A program made the translations under genes and the position numbers. Below, piece after piece: positions 50,752 through 58,068 of a DNA stretch of 62,780 bases. Below the pieces are notes generated by a model, which searched no databases, had not been told where the DNA came from, and saw nothing but the letters and a program-made list of their open reading frames with translations. Within the stretch, counting starts at the first letter, position 1; every line of letters starts with the position of its first letter. This DNA comes from Candidatus Polarisedimenticolia bacterium (GTDB lineage: Bacteria > Acidobacteriota > Polarisedimenticolia > Gp22-AA2): positions 1 through 62,780 of the forward strand of contig DASYUH010000085.1 in assembly GCA_036001465.1 (NCBI GenBank), written 5' to 3'.

Positions 50752-51708
50752 TCAGCGCTTGACGAGAACGTCCTTCACGGTCGTCGTGGGGGTCCCGGCG
50801 TTGAACCGTCCGAGCAGGGTCCCGGTTGCGAGATCGAACCGGCAGACGTCGGACGAGCCGTAATTGGCGGCCCAGAAGGTCCCGTCCCCCGCCAGGTCGA
50901 GCCCGATCCACAGGTCCGGCTCGTCGGCCAGGTCGTAGCGGCGGACGGCCCGGCCGGCGGAGTCCAGGCGCGTCACGTCGTCCGCGGTGGCCACGAGCAG
51001 CCCGCCGTCGGGGAGGATGCGCAGGCTCCCCGTGTAGCCGCCCGGCACCGGCGCGACGTTGAAGTCCGGGAGCTGGCGGCGGGAGCAGACGTCGTAGCGC
51101 TTCACGTTCGGCCCCTGCGAGGTGTAGAACATCGTGCAGCCGTCGGCGGCGAGATCGATGCGCGCCGAGCCCCGGCCCTCGCTGGCGACGTCGAAGGCCG
51201 TCCGGAAGGTCCCCGAGAGGTCGAGCTGCCTCAGGTCTCCCGAGCAGTCGGCCTGCCCGACATAGACGTTCCCCAGCCGATCGAAGGCGAACGCGTACGG
51301 GTTGCAGTCGTAACCGCTCCCGAAGGCACCCAGGGAGATTCCCTGCGGGCTGAATTTCTCGACCGAGTTCCCCGCCGCGCAGACGGAGGCGTCGGCGCAG
51401 TAGTGCGAGACGTACAGGTTCCCCGCGGCGTCGAACCCCATCCCCTCCGCCTTTCCGGGCACGAGGTTGACCAGGACGCCCACGAGCGAGCCGTCGCCGG
51501 CGCGCCACTGCACTTCGCCGGTGCGCAGCGACACCAGCACGTCCCCGGGCGCGAAGCTGCGGGCGAGGCCGGCCACCTGCGAGATCGGGGCGATCGTCGG
51601 AACTTCGAGGGCGCCGGTCCCGCGCCCGATCGAGATCCAGGCGATGAGGGCGGCGGCCGCAAGGAAGGACAGGACCCGACAGGTGCGGCTCAGTCGGCTC
51701 GGTCTCAT
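50752..51708 (-). CDS. Secreted NHL/SMP-30-like beta-propeller
   Basis: A 318-residue exported protein with signal anchor (VLSFLAAAALIAWISIG). The rest forms repeated beta blades: GDGSLVGVLVNLVPGKAEGMGFDAAGNLYVSHYC, NPYAFAFDRLGNVYVGQADC, TGSLRILPDGGLLVATADDV and IGLDLAGDGTFWAANYGSS, the NHL-type GNLYV pattern. No catalytic residues are obvious, so a binding role is likely. GGGAGG lies eight bases before ATG 51708; an in-frame ATG at 51741 overlaps the upstream TGA but has no ribosome site. It lies within the EPS block, next to the priming transferase. Confidence 0.8.
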   Translation of the reverse strand: MRPSRLSRTCRVLSFLAAAALIAWISIGRGTGALEVPTIAPISQVAGLARSFAPGDVLVSLRTGEVQWRAGDGSLVGVLVNLVPGKAEGMGFDAAGNLYVSHYCADASVCAAGNSVEKFSPQGISLGAFGSGYDCNPYAFAFDRLGNVYVGQADCSGDLRQLDLSGTFRTAFDVASEGRGSARIDLAADGCTMFYTSQGPNVKRYDVCSRRQLPDFNVAPVPGGYTGSLRILPDGGLLVATADDVTRLDSAGRAVRRYDLADEPDLWIGLDLAGDGTFWAANYGSSDVCRFDLATGTLLGRFNAGTPTTTVKDVLVKR

Positions 51709-51737
51709 GCGTAGTTCCTCCCGGTGGCTGATGGTGG

Positions 51738-52922
51738 TCATGGAAGCCGCGGGCCGGGGCGCGGGTGCGGATCCTCCAGCATCCCGAGCGGGTCCCTTCG
51801 GAAGCTCAGCCGGTGGCTTCGTCCTGCGCCGTGCCGATGCGGAATCCGCGGCAGGAACGCCATGCTTCCCACGCGGGCCGGAAAGGAGGCCGCCGCTTCG
51901 CGCGCCTCGGCGCCGCCGCCCTGGAGCACGACCCGGACGGTGTCCAGCAGGATGCGCACGTCCAGCCAGACGGATCGATGCTTGATGTAGTACAGGTCGT
52001 AGCGCATCTTCTCCGTCTCCTCCTCGAGGTCGTTCGCGTACCCGTAACGGACCTGGGCCCAGCCTGTCACTCCGGGACGCACGGCGGAGCGCAGGCGGTA
52101 GTACGGCACCGTGCGGGCGAAGAGATCGCAGTTCGGCAGCGGCTGCGGGCGGGGACCGATGAGATTCATGTCCCCCCGCAGGACATTGACGAACTGCGGC
52201 AGCTCGTCGAGACGGAACCGGCGCAGCCAGCGGCCGATCCGCGTGATGCGATCACCGTTGTCCCGCGCCCACAGAGTCGTCGGACCCTCCGGGGCATGCA
52301 TGGTCCGGAACTTCAGGAGACGGAACGTCCTGCCGCGGAGACCCTCCCGCTCCTGGACGAACAGGACCGGACCGGGCGAATCCAGCCTGATCGCGATGGC
52401 GACCAGCGCCAGGAGCGGCGCCATCAGGACGAGGCCAAGGCCCGCCACGAGGACGCCGAGCGCGCGCGCCAGCGCGTCGTGCAGCCGGGAGCCGCTGAAC
52501 TCGCTCGCGAAAGCGAGGGAGCCGGGGGAGACGGCTTCGATGGCGATCTTTCCGGTGAGGCGCTCCAGGACCTCGGTCGCTTCCTCCACGGCGACGCCGC
52601 GCACCCGGGCGTCGAGCAGGCTTTCGACTGGAAGACGCCCACGCCGATCGCGCAGGGCGACGATCACGCGCCCCGGCGCGGCGCGGCGCAGCACCTCGTC
52701 GAGATCGCCGAGAGCCCCGAGGACGGGCGAGCCGAACGCCCGGGGCGCTCCTCCCGGGGCCTCGGCGACGACTCCGACGATCGCCTCACGGCAACCGCGG
52801 CGCGCCGCGATCTCGCGCGCGACCGTGCGGGCCATGGGGCCGGTCCCGAGGATCACCGTGCGCCGGGCCAGCGGCCGGACGGCGGCCATAGCCTGGATCA
52901 GCGCGCCGAGCATCGCCGTCAT
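51738..52922 (-). CDS. Polyprenyl-phosphate sugar phosphotransferase (priming enzyme)
   Basis: A 394-residue member of the bacterial sugar transferase family (WbaP/EpsB-like). The catalytic half has one membrane segment (LGVLVAGLGLVLMAPLLALVAIAIRL), then LFVQEREG, FRLLKFRTMH, RFRLDELPQFVNVLRGDMNLIGPRP and RPGVTGWAQVRYGYAND. The N-terminal half is a Rossmann-like CoA-binding-type domain (RTVILGTGPMARTVAREIA). It would load the first sugar-1-phosphate onto undecaprenyl phosphate. The four or five N-terminal membrane helices usual in this family are absent, even if the frame is extended to 53093. The start at 52922 is chosen for its GGAG, but is uncertain. Confidence 0.87.
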   Translation of the reverse strand: MTAMLGALIQAMAAVRPLARRTVILGTGPMARTVAREIAARRGCREAIVGVVAEAPGGAPRAFGSPVLGALGDLDEVLRRAAPGRVIVALRDRRGRLPVESLLDARVRGVAVEEATEVLERLTGKIAIEAVSPGSLAFASEFSGSRLHDALARALGVLVAGLGLVLMAPLLALVAIAIRLDSPGPVLFVQEREGLRGRTFRLLKFRTMHAPEGPTTLWARDNGDRITRIGRWLRRFRLDELPQFVNVLRGDMNLIGPRPQPLPNCDLFARTVPYYRLRSAVRPGVTGWAQVRYGYANDLEEETEKMRYDLYYIKHRSVWLDVRILLDTVRVVLQGGGAEAREAAASFPARVGSMAFLPRIPHRHGAGRSHRLSFRRDPLGMLEDPHPRPGPRLP

Positions 52923-53162
52923 GACGCGCTCCGCCCCGCGTCCCCGCGCGGCCCCCGGCCCATCCTCGATCCCTTCGTCAGCCCGCTCATCGTCTCGTTC
53001 ATCCCCGTCGTGGGCGCCTCGGCGGATTGTTCCGCATTGACGTGAACTGTTGTACGCGCGAAGGAAGGCCCGCACAATCGGTGGAATCCTCAATCGCGCT
53101 GCGGAGAACGCCCGACGGTTTCCTCGGGGAAGACCTTAGGAGCCTAGGGAGAGTGGCGGGGA

Positions 53163-54305
53163 TTAGACGGGGGCCCGCTCCCAGGTGACGCGCTGGCGCC
53201 CGGTGACGACGCGGAGGAATGCGACGGCGGTCGCCCAGTTCAGGAGGCAGACCGTGTACGGCACGGCCAGGACGGCGCCGCCACGTCCCGCGCCCGCCAG
53301 CGCGCCGCCCAGCGCCGCGGCGTAGAAGATCCCCTGGGCCAGCAGCGTGGCGGCGTAGAGCGGCCGATCGGCGAGCAGGACGTTCGATCCCAGGATCGCC
53401 GCCAGGAGCACGGGGCCCAGCAGACGGAGCCCTTTGTGCGACACGGTCTGCAACCAGAGACGGTTGCGGCGCGGGTCGAGAAGCCAGAGCTCGCGGGCGA
53501 ACAGCTGGAAATTTCCGGCGATAGTGCGGACCTTGCGGACGAATTCCTGGCGCGGAGTCTCCGCCGGCTGGTCGTAGGCGCGGGCCCCGGCCTCGAACAC
53601 CACCCGGTAGCCGCGGCGCGCGATGCGCATCGGGATGAGCACGTCGTCCAGGATCGTGTCCGCGGGAATCGGCTCGAACAGCGCGCGCCGGATGGCGTAG
53701 ACCGCCCCTGAGGCCCCGACGGTCGAGTCGATGCGGCTCTCGCTCGCCCGGATCGCCGTCTCGCAGCGCCAGTAAAGGCCCACGCCACGGCTCACGGTCG
53801 TCGCCACCGGCCGATCGGTCAGGATCAGCTCGCCGCCGACCGCGCCGACGGCGGGATCGCCGAAGGGGCGCAGGAGCGCCTCGAGCGCCGTCGCCTCGAA
53901 CCGCTGCCGCGCGTCCGCCAGGACCACGATCTCTCCCCGGCAGAGGGGGAGCAGATCGCCGAGCACGGCCGCCTTGCCGCGGCGCTCCTTGAAATCGTCC
54001 ACCCGCACCCCGTCCCCGGTGAAGGTCCGGGCGCGCGCCGCCGTGTCGTCCGTCGATCCGTCCGATCCGACGAGGATCTCGACACGGTCCTTCGGATAGC
54101 TCAGCGCCAGGAGATTCTCGATCCTGGCGGCGATGCGCGCCCCCTCGTCGTGCGCCACGATCACGACCGAGACCGAGGGGAGGTCGCACCCGGCCGCGGG
54201 CCGTCCCGGGTGCCGCGCGGCCCAGGCCCGGATCAGCAGCGGGTAGCCGAGGTACGTGTAGCCGATCAGGATGACGGAGATCCAGAACAGCGCGACCGCA
54301 CCCAT
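53163..54305 (-). CDS. GT2-family membrane glycosyltransferase
   Basis: A 380-residue processive-type GT2 protein. An N-terminal membrane helix (VALFWISVILIGYTYLGYPLLI) is followed by the GT-A domain: SVSVVIVAHDEGARIAARIENLLAL, VEILVGSDGSTDDTAA (donor-binding Asp), IVVLADARQRFEATALEALL (DXD-like DAR), VGASGAVYAIRRALFEPI and TILDDVLIPMRIARRGYRVVFE. Membrane helices close the protein. It probably elongates the EPS repeat unit at the membrane. No Shine-Dalgarno sequence precedes ATG 54305. Instead the start abuts a large inverted-repeat element (54310-54585) that would lie in its leader transcript. Confidence 0.88.
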   Translation of the reverse strand: MGAVALFWISVILIGYTYLGYPLLIRAWAARHPGRPAAGCDLPSVSVVIVAHDEGARIAARIENLLALSYPKDRVEILVGSDGSTDDTAARARTFTGDGVRVDDFKERRGKAAVLGDLLPLCRGEIVVLADARQRFEATALEALLRPFGDPAVGAVGGELILTDRPVATTVSRGVGLYWRCETAIRASESRIDSTVGASGAVYAIRRALFEPIPADTILDDVLIPMRIARRGYRVVFEAGARAYDQPAETPRQEFVRKVRTIAGNFQLFARELWLLDPRRNRLWLQTVSHKGLRLLGPVLLAAILGSNVLLADRPLYAATLLAQGIFYAAALGGALAGAGRGGAVLAVPYTVCLLNWATAVAFLRVVTGRQRVTWERAPV

Positions 54306-54309
54306 GGCT

Positions 54310-54585
54310 AGGAGTGTGTCCGAGTATTGGGCCGGGTCGCGTTCCGGACGCCGTGGGGCCGGATGCGAGGCGCCGCGACGACGTCCGATGCCAGAGCATC
54401 GTCGAGGCGCGGCAACGAAGCAGACGGCCCCACGCCGCCGGAACCCGAAGGGCGCATGGGGATTGCGGCTGCATACCGCGTCGCTCGTCGTCGGCGATGA
54501 ACCCGCATCGCTCTCCTCCTCGCTCCTTGCCTGCAATCCGCAAGCCCCATGCGCGCGGCCCGGCCGAATACTCGGACACACTCCT
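54310..54585. mobile_element. 276-bp nested inverted-repeat element (MITE-like or structured leader)
   Basis: Terminal arms 54310-54335 and 54560-54585 are reverse complements at 25 of 26 positions (left arm begins AGGAGTGTGTCCGAGTATT). Inside, 54341-54361 pairs with 54425-54444 and encloses the hairpin CGATGC-CAGA-GCATCG (54386-54401). A second arm, 54452-54468 with 54538-54554 (16 of 17), encloses GCGATG/CATCGC (54494-54511). The whole would fold as a three-way junction. No transposase frame and no clear target duplication are visible. It begins five bases upstream of the GT2 start, so it may be a non-autonomous transposable element, a cis-acting RNA, or both. Confidence 0.6.
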
Positions 54586-54602
54586 GGGAGCCTGGCGGCG
54601 GG

Positions 54603-54699
54603 ATGGTGTCCGCCGCCCCGCTGGCCGCCCGGGCAACGGGGGGGCAGCCGGGCGGCTGCCGGATGGAGGCAAAGTCTCCGGCCGGGGCGGCGGACCCAT
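54603..54699. promoter_or_regulatory. Second structured element in the wza-GT2 gap
   Basis: 54603-54620 is complementary to 54683-54699 apart from one missing base. Enclosed are a seven-pair hairpin GGCAGCC-GGGC-GGCTGCC (54643-54660) and a smaller GGAG/CTCC stem (54665-54679). Together with the preceding element, nearly all of the 412-base gap can form stable RNA structure. Confidence 0.45.
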
Positions 54700-54717
54700 T
54701 CTCTGCGTTCGGGGCCA

Positions 54718-55320
54718 TCAGAGCACCAGCACGATGTCGCCGGGACGCAGCTCGATGTTCTCCCTTGCCCCGTCCTGCGTCGCCTTGCCGTAGTTGAACC
54801 GGATGCGGGCAGGTCCGGGACCGTCGCCGCGCAGGATGACGATGCGCGAGCGCGAGGCAAATTCGGTCAGGCCTCCTGCCAGGGCGAGAAGATCCAGCAC
54901 GGTGGTCCGTCCCTTGAGGTCGTAGCGTCCGGGATGCACCACTTCTCCGAGGATCGAGACCTTCGGGCTCCGGACCTCCTTGATGATCACCGAGACCTCG
55001 GGCGACGGCATGTACTCGGAGAGCCGCTTCACGAGGACGTCCCTGAGCTCCATGGGGGTGAGGCCTGCGGCCTGCACGTCGTTGAGGAGCGGCAGCGAGA
55101 TCATCCCGTCCGGCCGCACCGGCATCTCCCCGCCGAGGGCCTCGTTCTTCCAGACCGCGATTGTGAGGACATCCTCGGGCCCGATCCGGTAGTCCCCGGA
55201 CGTGGTTTCCGGGGGACCGCTCCGGCCGGGGGACCGCTCCTGCGCCGCGGGCGGCGGACCCGGGATGAACAGGATGGCCAGGATGGCCAGGCACAGCGCG
55301 ACGGATCGGATGGCTCTCAT
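54718..55320 (-). CDS. Wza-type polysaccharide export protein
   Basis: A 200-residue exported protein (signal peptide ALCLAILAILFIPGPPPAAQ, no lipobox Cys). The Poly_export domain YRIGPEDVLTIAVWKNEALGGEMPVRPDGMISLPL is followed by the SLBB domain (KVSILGEVVHPGRYDLKGRTTVLDLLALAGGLTEFAS), ending NIELRPGDIVLVL. It would form the periplasmic/outer-membrane EPS exit channel. It is short compared with E. coli Wza (about 380 residues) and lacks the C-terminal outer-membrane helix region. The neighbouring barrel at 55325 may therefore complete the pore. GGAGTGAAGCG precedes ATG 55320, four bases after the barrel gene. Confidence 0.9.
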   Translation of the reverse strand: MRAIRSVALCLAILAILFIPGPPPAAQERSPGRSGPPETTSGDYRIGPEDVLTIAVWKNEALGGEMPVRPDGMISLPLLNDVQAAGLTPMELRDVLVKRLSEYMPSPEVSVIIKEVRSPKVSILGEVVHPGRYDLKGRTTVLDLLALAGGLTEFASRSRIVILRGDGPGPARIRFNYGKATQDGARENIELRPGDIVLVL

Positions 55321-55324
55321 CGCT

Positions 55325-56503
55325 TCACTCCGCGGGCGGGACGCCGCCGGACCTGGCCCATCGCCCGCCCTGCCGGGCGACCAGGCTCAGGAGAAAGGTG
55401 TGGTGGGCGATCGGGCCTGCCGCGCCCCCCGTGGGAGGATCCAGGGCGCCGCGCTGCCGGGCGCTGCGGTAGCCGCCGACCAGCGACAGCCGTTCCCCGA
55501 GGTGCCACGCGGCCTGGACGTCCGACAGATACACCGTGGCCTCGGGTCCCCCGCGCGCGTCCCGGATCCGGAAGTACCCGGGGGAGGCGCTCACCTGAAA
55601 CGACGGGCGCGGCTGAAAGGCCACGGACGGCTGGACGCTGTCGGTCACTGCGGCGCCGGCGCGGCCGATGACGGTGACCAGGCTGCGGCCGCACGTCAGC
55701 GCCAGGTGCGTCCTCTTGAAATCGCCCCGGACCGAGGCCGAGAGCTCCGGATCGGTGTTCCCCTCGGAGAACCGCGGGCCGCCGCGCAGCACGAGCGCAG
55801 CACTCCGCCCCAGATCCCGCTCCCAGCCGACGCTCAGAACGTGCGCCGTGGTGACCTCCGGCGCGTCGAAGTCGTAACGGGTCGTTCCGAGGCGGAGGCT
55901 CGCGGTGTTCCGCGGCGACGTCCGCCGCTCGAGCTCCAGGGCCGCGGCCCGGGTCTCTGTCGACGCGCCCCCGGACAGGTCGTCCATGGTCTGCGTGTAG
56001 GTCAGGCTGCCGCCGGAGGCCGGGCCGGCCCGCCAGTCGACCGACGGCCTCACCTCGAGGCGGCGGGCGCGCACGCGGCCGGCCGCAAGCCCGGTCGCGA
56101 GGTTGAGGTCCCCTCCCGGCGTGAGCGTCGTCACGTAGTCGCCATGCAGCGCCAGGCCGACCCGGTGCGACGGCCGGGCCGACAGATCGATCGCCGCGTG
56201 CTGGCGCGCCCGGGAGGTGTCCAGCTCCGGGTGCTCCGCGTAGCGCTCCGCATCGAGGGCGTAGCGCCCCGCGAGCGACAGGCGCGCCGAGCGAAAGTCC
56301 GCCGCGACCTGGGGCGTGAGCCGGGAGATGCGATCCTTCGTCCCGGTCCCCGGAGTCGAGAAGAGGTTGTCGTCCTCGACGCCGGTCAGGGAGAGGGCGC
56401 CGCGCAGGGAGACGTCCGACCCGGCGCGCGCCGCCCCGTGCAAGAGAAGGCCCCCGCAGATGAGCATCCCCGGCACCAGCGGCGGCCTGCGCGCGGGACT
56501 CAC
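55325..56503 (-). CDS. Outer-membrane beta-barrel protein of the EPS export system
   Basis: A 392-residue protein starting at GTG 56503, whose TGA overlap (GTGA) couples it to the NusG-like gene. After a signal peptide (RPPLVPGMLICGGLLLHGAARA) it consists of alternating amphipathic strands (SLRGALSLTGVEDDNLFST, ARLSLAGRYALDAERYA, TASLRLGTTRYDFDAP, FQVSASPGYFRIRD). This is typical of the outer-membrane barrels found with PEP-CTERM/EPS loci. It may be the export porin partner of the short Wza. The N-terminal NLFSTPGTGTKDRISRLTP segment is a recognisable hallmark of that group. The exact role is not proven. Confidence 0.8.
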   Translation of the reverse strand: MSPARRPPLVPGMLICGGLLLHGAARAGSDVSLRGALSLTGVEDDNLFSTPGTGTKDRISRLTPQVAADFRSARLSLAGRYALDAERYAEHPELDTSRARQHAAIDLSARPSHRVGLALHGDYVTTLTPGGDLNLATGLAAGRVRARRLEVRPSVDWRAGPASGGSLTYTQTMDDLSGGASTETRAAALELERRTSPRNTASLRLGTTRYDFDAPEVTTAHVLSVGWERDLGRSAALVLRGGPRFSEGNTDPELSASVRGDFKRTHLALTCGRSLVTVIGRAGAAVTDSVQPSVAFQPRPSFQVSASPGYFRIRDARGGPEATVYLSDVQAAWHLGERLSLVGGYRSARQRGALDPPTGGAAGPIAHHTFLLSLVARQGGRWARSGGVPPAE

Positions 56504-57042
56504 GCGCGATCTACCACCGTGCAGTCGACCTGCACGGCCACGCTGCGCGAGAGCAGGTCCACCGAAAGAACCAGCAGGCCCTTCTGGTCGCTGCGCTGCT
56601 CGAGGATCCCCTCGACTCCGGCGAGCGGGCCGCGAGTGACGCGCACGCGCATCCCCTCCTTGAGGTACGGATGCGGCATGCACGGGAGATCCGATCGCGC
56701 CAGCGCTAGCACCGACTCGACCTCGGCGTCGGGGACGACCGCCAGCTTCTCCCAGCTCTCCCCGAGCACGGCAACCAGCCCGCGCGCCTGGCGCACCCTG
56801 AGGTAGGAGCTCTTGTCCATGGCGTGGCGCAGGAACAGGTATCCCGGGAACATCGGGCGGCGAACCAGGTGCCGCAGGCCGGCCCGGCTCGACCAGACGT
56901 TGACCTTCGGCAGGAACGATTCGAACCCCCGGGACGCGAGCTGATCGTGCACGAGCTGCTCGCAGTGGCTCTGCGTCCAGATCACGTGCCAGCCCGGCCG
57001 TGGCGGGCTGTCGCTGTCGCGGGCAAGTGCTGCGCTCGTCAT
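56500..57042 (-). CDS. NusG-paralogue antiterminator (RfaH/UpxY/LoaP-like)
   Basis: A 180-residue protein with an N-terminal NGN domain (GWHVIWTQSHCEQLVHDQLASRGFESFLPKV; FPGYLFLRHAM) and a C-terminal KOW domain (EGMRVRVTRGPLAGVEGILEQ). Specialised NusG paralogues of this kind ride on polymerase and promote read-through of long polysaccharide operons. It sits exactly at the junction of regulation and biosynthesis: ATG 57042 overlaps the response-regulator TGA (ATGA), and its TGA overlaps the barrel GTG (GTGA). No Shine-Dalgarno sequence is present, so coupling is probable. Its nucleic-acid target is not identified. Confidence 0.9.
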   Translation of the reverse strand: MTSAALARDSDSPPRPGWHVIWTQSHCEQLVHDQLASRGFESFLPKVNVWSSRAGLRHLVRRPMFPGYLFLRHAMDKSSYLRVRQARGLVAVLGESWEKLAVVPDAEVESVLALARSDLPCMPHPYLKEGMRVRVTRGPLAGVEGILEQRSDQKGLLVLSVDLLSRSVAVQVDCTVVDRA

Positions 57043-57671
57043 GGCTGGATCAGGCCCCGCTTGATCGCGTAGCGGACGAGCCCCGCCTTCTCGTGGATTT
57101 CCAGCTTGGACATGATGCGGCTCCGATGGGACTCGGCGGTCTTGACCGTGATCCCCAGGACCTCCGCCACCTGCTTCGTCGATTTGCCTTCGGCGATGAG
57201 CTGCAGCACCTCGCGCTCACGCGGCGTGAGCGGGTCGCGCGGCAGCTCGCCGCGTTCGCGGTAGGCGCCGACCACGACGTTGGAGATGGCGGGGCTGAGG
57301 TAGAGACGCCCGCGATGCACGTCGCGGATCGCCTGGATCATGTCGGAGACCGCCTGGGATTTCAGGACGTAGCCGTGGACCCCGGCGCGCAGCGCTTCCA
57401 GGATGTACGGCTCTTCGGCGTGCTGGGTCAGGATGATGGTCTTGGTACCGGGCGAGATCCGCATGATCTCGCGGGCGGTGTCGATGCCGTTCAGGCCCGG
57501 CATCGCCAGATCGAGCACCACCACTTCGGGGTGGGTCCCCTCCGACTGGCGCAGCGCCTCGCGCCCGTCTGCGGCTTCCGCGACGACCGCGAAGCCTTCC
57601 CGAGCCAGCATGAATTTCAGTCCCTGGCGGACGACAGGATGATCGTCCGCGACCATCACCCGGATCGACAT
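57039..57671 (-). CDS. LuxR/NarL-type response regulator, EPS-proximal copy
   Basis: A 210-residue two-domain regulator. The receiver has DD near residues 9-10, phospho-acceptor Asp54 in VVVLDLAMPG, a Thr in ILTQHA and the Lys in YVLKSQ. The C-terminal LuxR helix-turn-helix is DPLTPREREVLQLIAEGKSTKQVAEVLGITVKTAESHRSRIM. It is a close paralogue of the regulator at 58069, with the same RYAIKRGLIQP ending. ATGA overlap with the NusG-like gene suggests it acts in the same pathway. ATG 57671 is chosen; a weak GGGAG lies somewhat far upstream. The cognate kinase is presumably the one at 58673. Confidence 0.92.
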   Translation of the reverse strand: MSIRVMVADDHPVVRQGLKFMLAREGFAVVAEAADGREALRQSEGTHPEVVVLDLAMPGLNGIDTAREIMRISPGTKTIILTQHAEEPYILEALRAGVHGYVLKSQAVSDMIQAIRDVHRGRLYLSPAISNVVVGAYRERGELPRDPLTPREREVLQLIAEGKSTKQVAEVLGITVKTAESHRSRIMSKLEIHEKAGLVRYAIKRGLIQP

Positions 57672-58068
57672 CTGCGACCACCGCTCCCGTCTCCCCGTTG
57701 CATCATCCACCCGGGCCCGCCCTCATGCCGGAAGGCTTCCGGAAGGGCGGGGAGCCGACGCGAGGGTCTGATGGCGGACCTCCCCGTGGCTCTCGATGGG
57801 TGGAGGCTCTGAATCCCGGCCCGACAATTCCTGCGATTCATGACTGCCCTCCGGCTCCGGTTTCCGGGAGTCCCTGTCGCGGGGCCCCCGGAAGCCGGTC
57901 CATCAGCCTGCCCGTATCGCTGGGCAGGTCAGCCGCGCTCAGACGGGCCGGCGACTGCCCTCACCATACGGCGAGCGCGCGGACGGGAACATCAGGTGAT
58001 GACCCGATTGGGCGGGAGGAACATTCATGAGTGGCGGGGGCCGGGCGCCGCGTGCCCGGCGCACCCGT
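57672..58068. other. 397-bp gap between the two response-regulator genes
   Basis: No convincing gene is seen. A GC hairpin GCCGGGC-GCCGCGT-GCCCGGC (58040-58060) lies just after the 58069 stop but has no T-run; a smaller CTGCCC/GGGCAG stem lies near 57920. A minus-strand frame of 61 codons from ATG 57841 (GGAGGGCAGTC before it) runs to 57656 and overlaps the regulator start by 16 bases. It could be a leader peptide, but its Arg/Gly-rich sequence is not gene-like. No clear promoter was found, although one for the EPS-proximal regulator is expected here. Confidence 0.5.

Noticed and set aside
54660-54682. GGCAAAG segment resembling part of a cyclic-di-GMP aptamer
   Set aside because: The other aptamer segments are absent or in the wrong order; the stretch fits a simple GGAG/CTCC hairpin.
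52999-54699. Alternative long minus-strand frames through the inverted-repeat gap and GT2 gene
   Set aside because: Continuity through the gap reflects GC-rich composition; only the frame ending at 53163 contains GT2 motifs, starting at 54305.
18746-57042. Exosortase/PEP-CTERM system, suggested by several locus-typical gene families
   Set aside because: No exosortase-like membrane protein with the Cys/Arg/His triad and no PEP-CTERM tails were found in the window, so only a general EPS locus is called.
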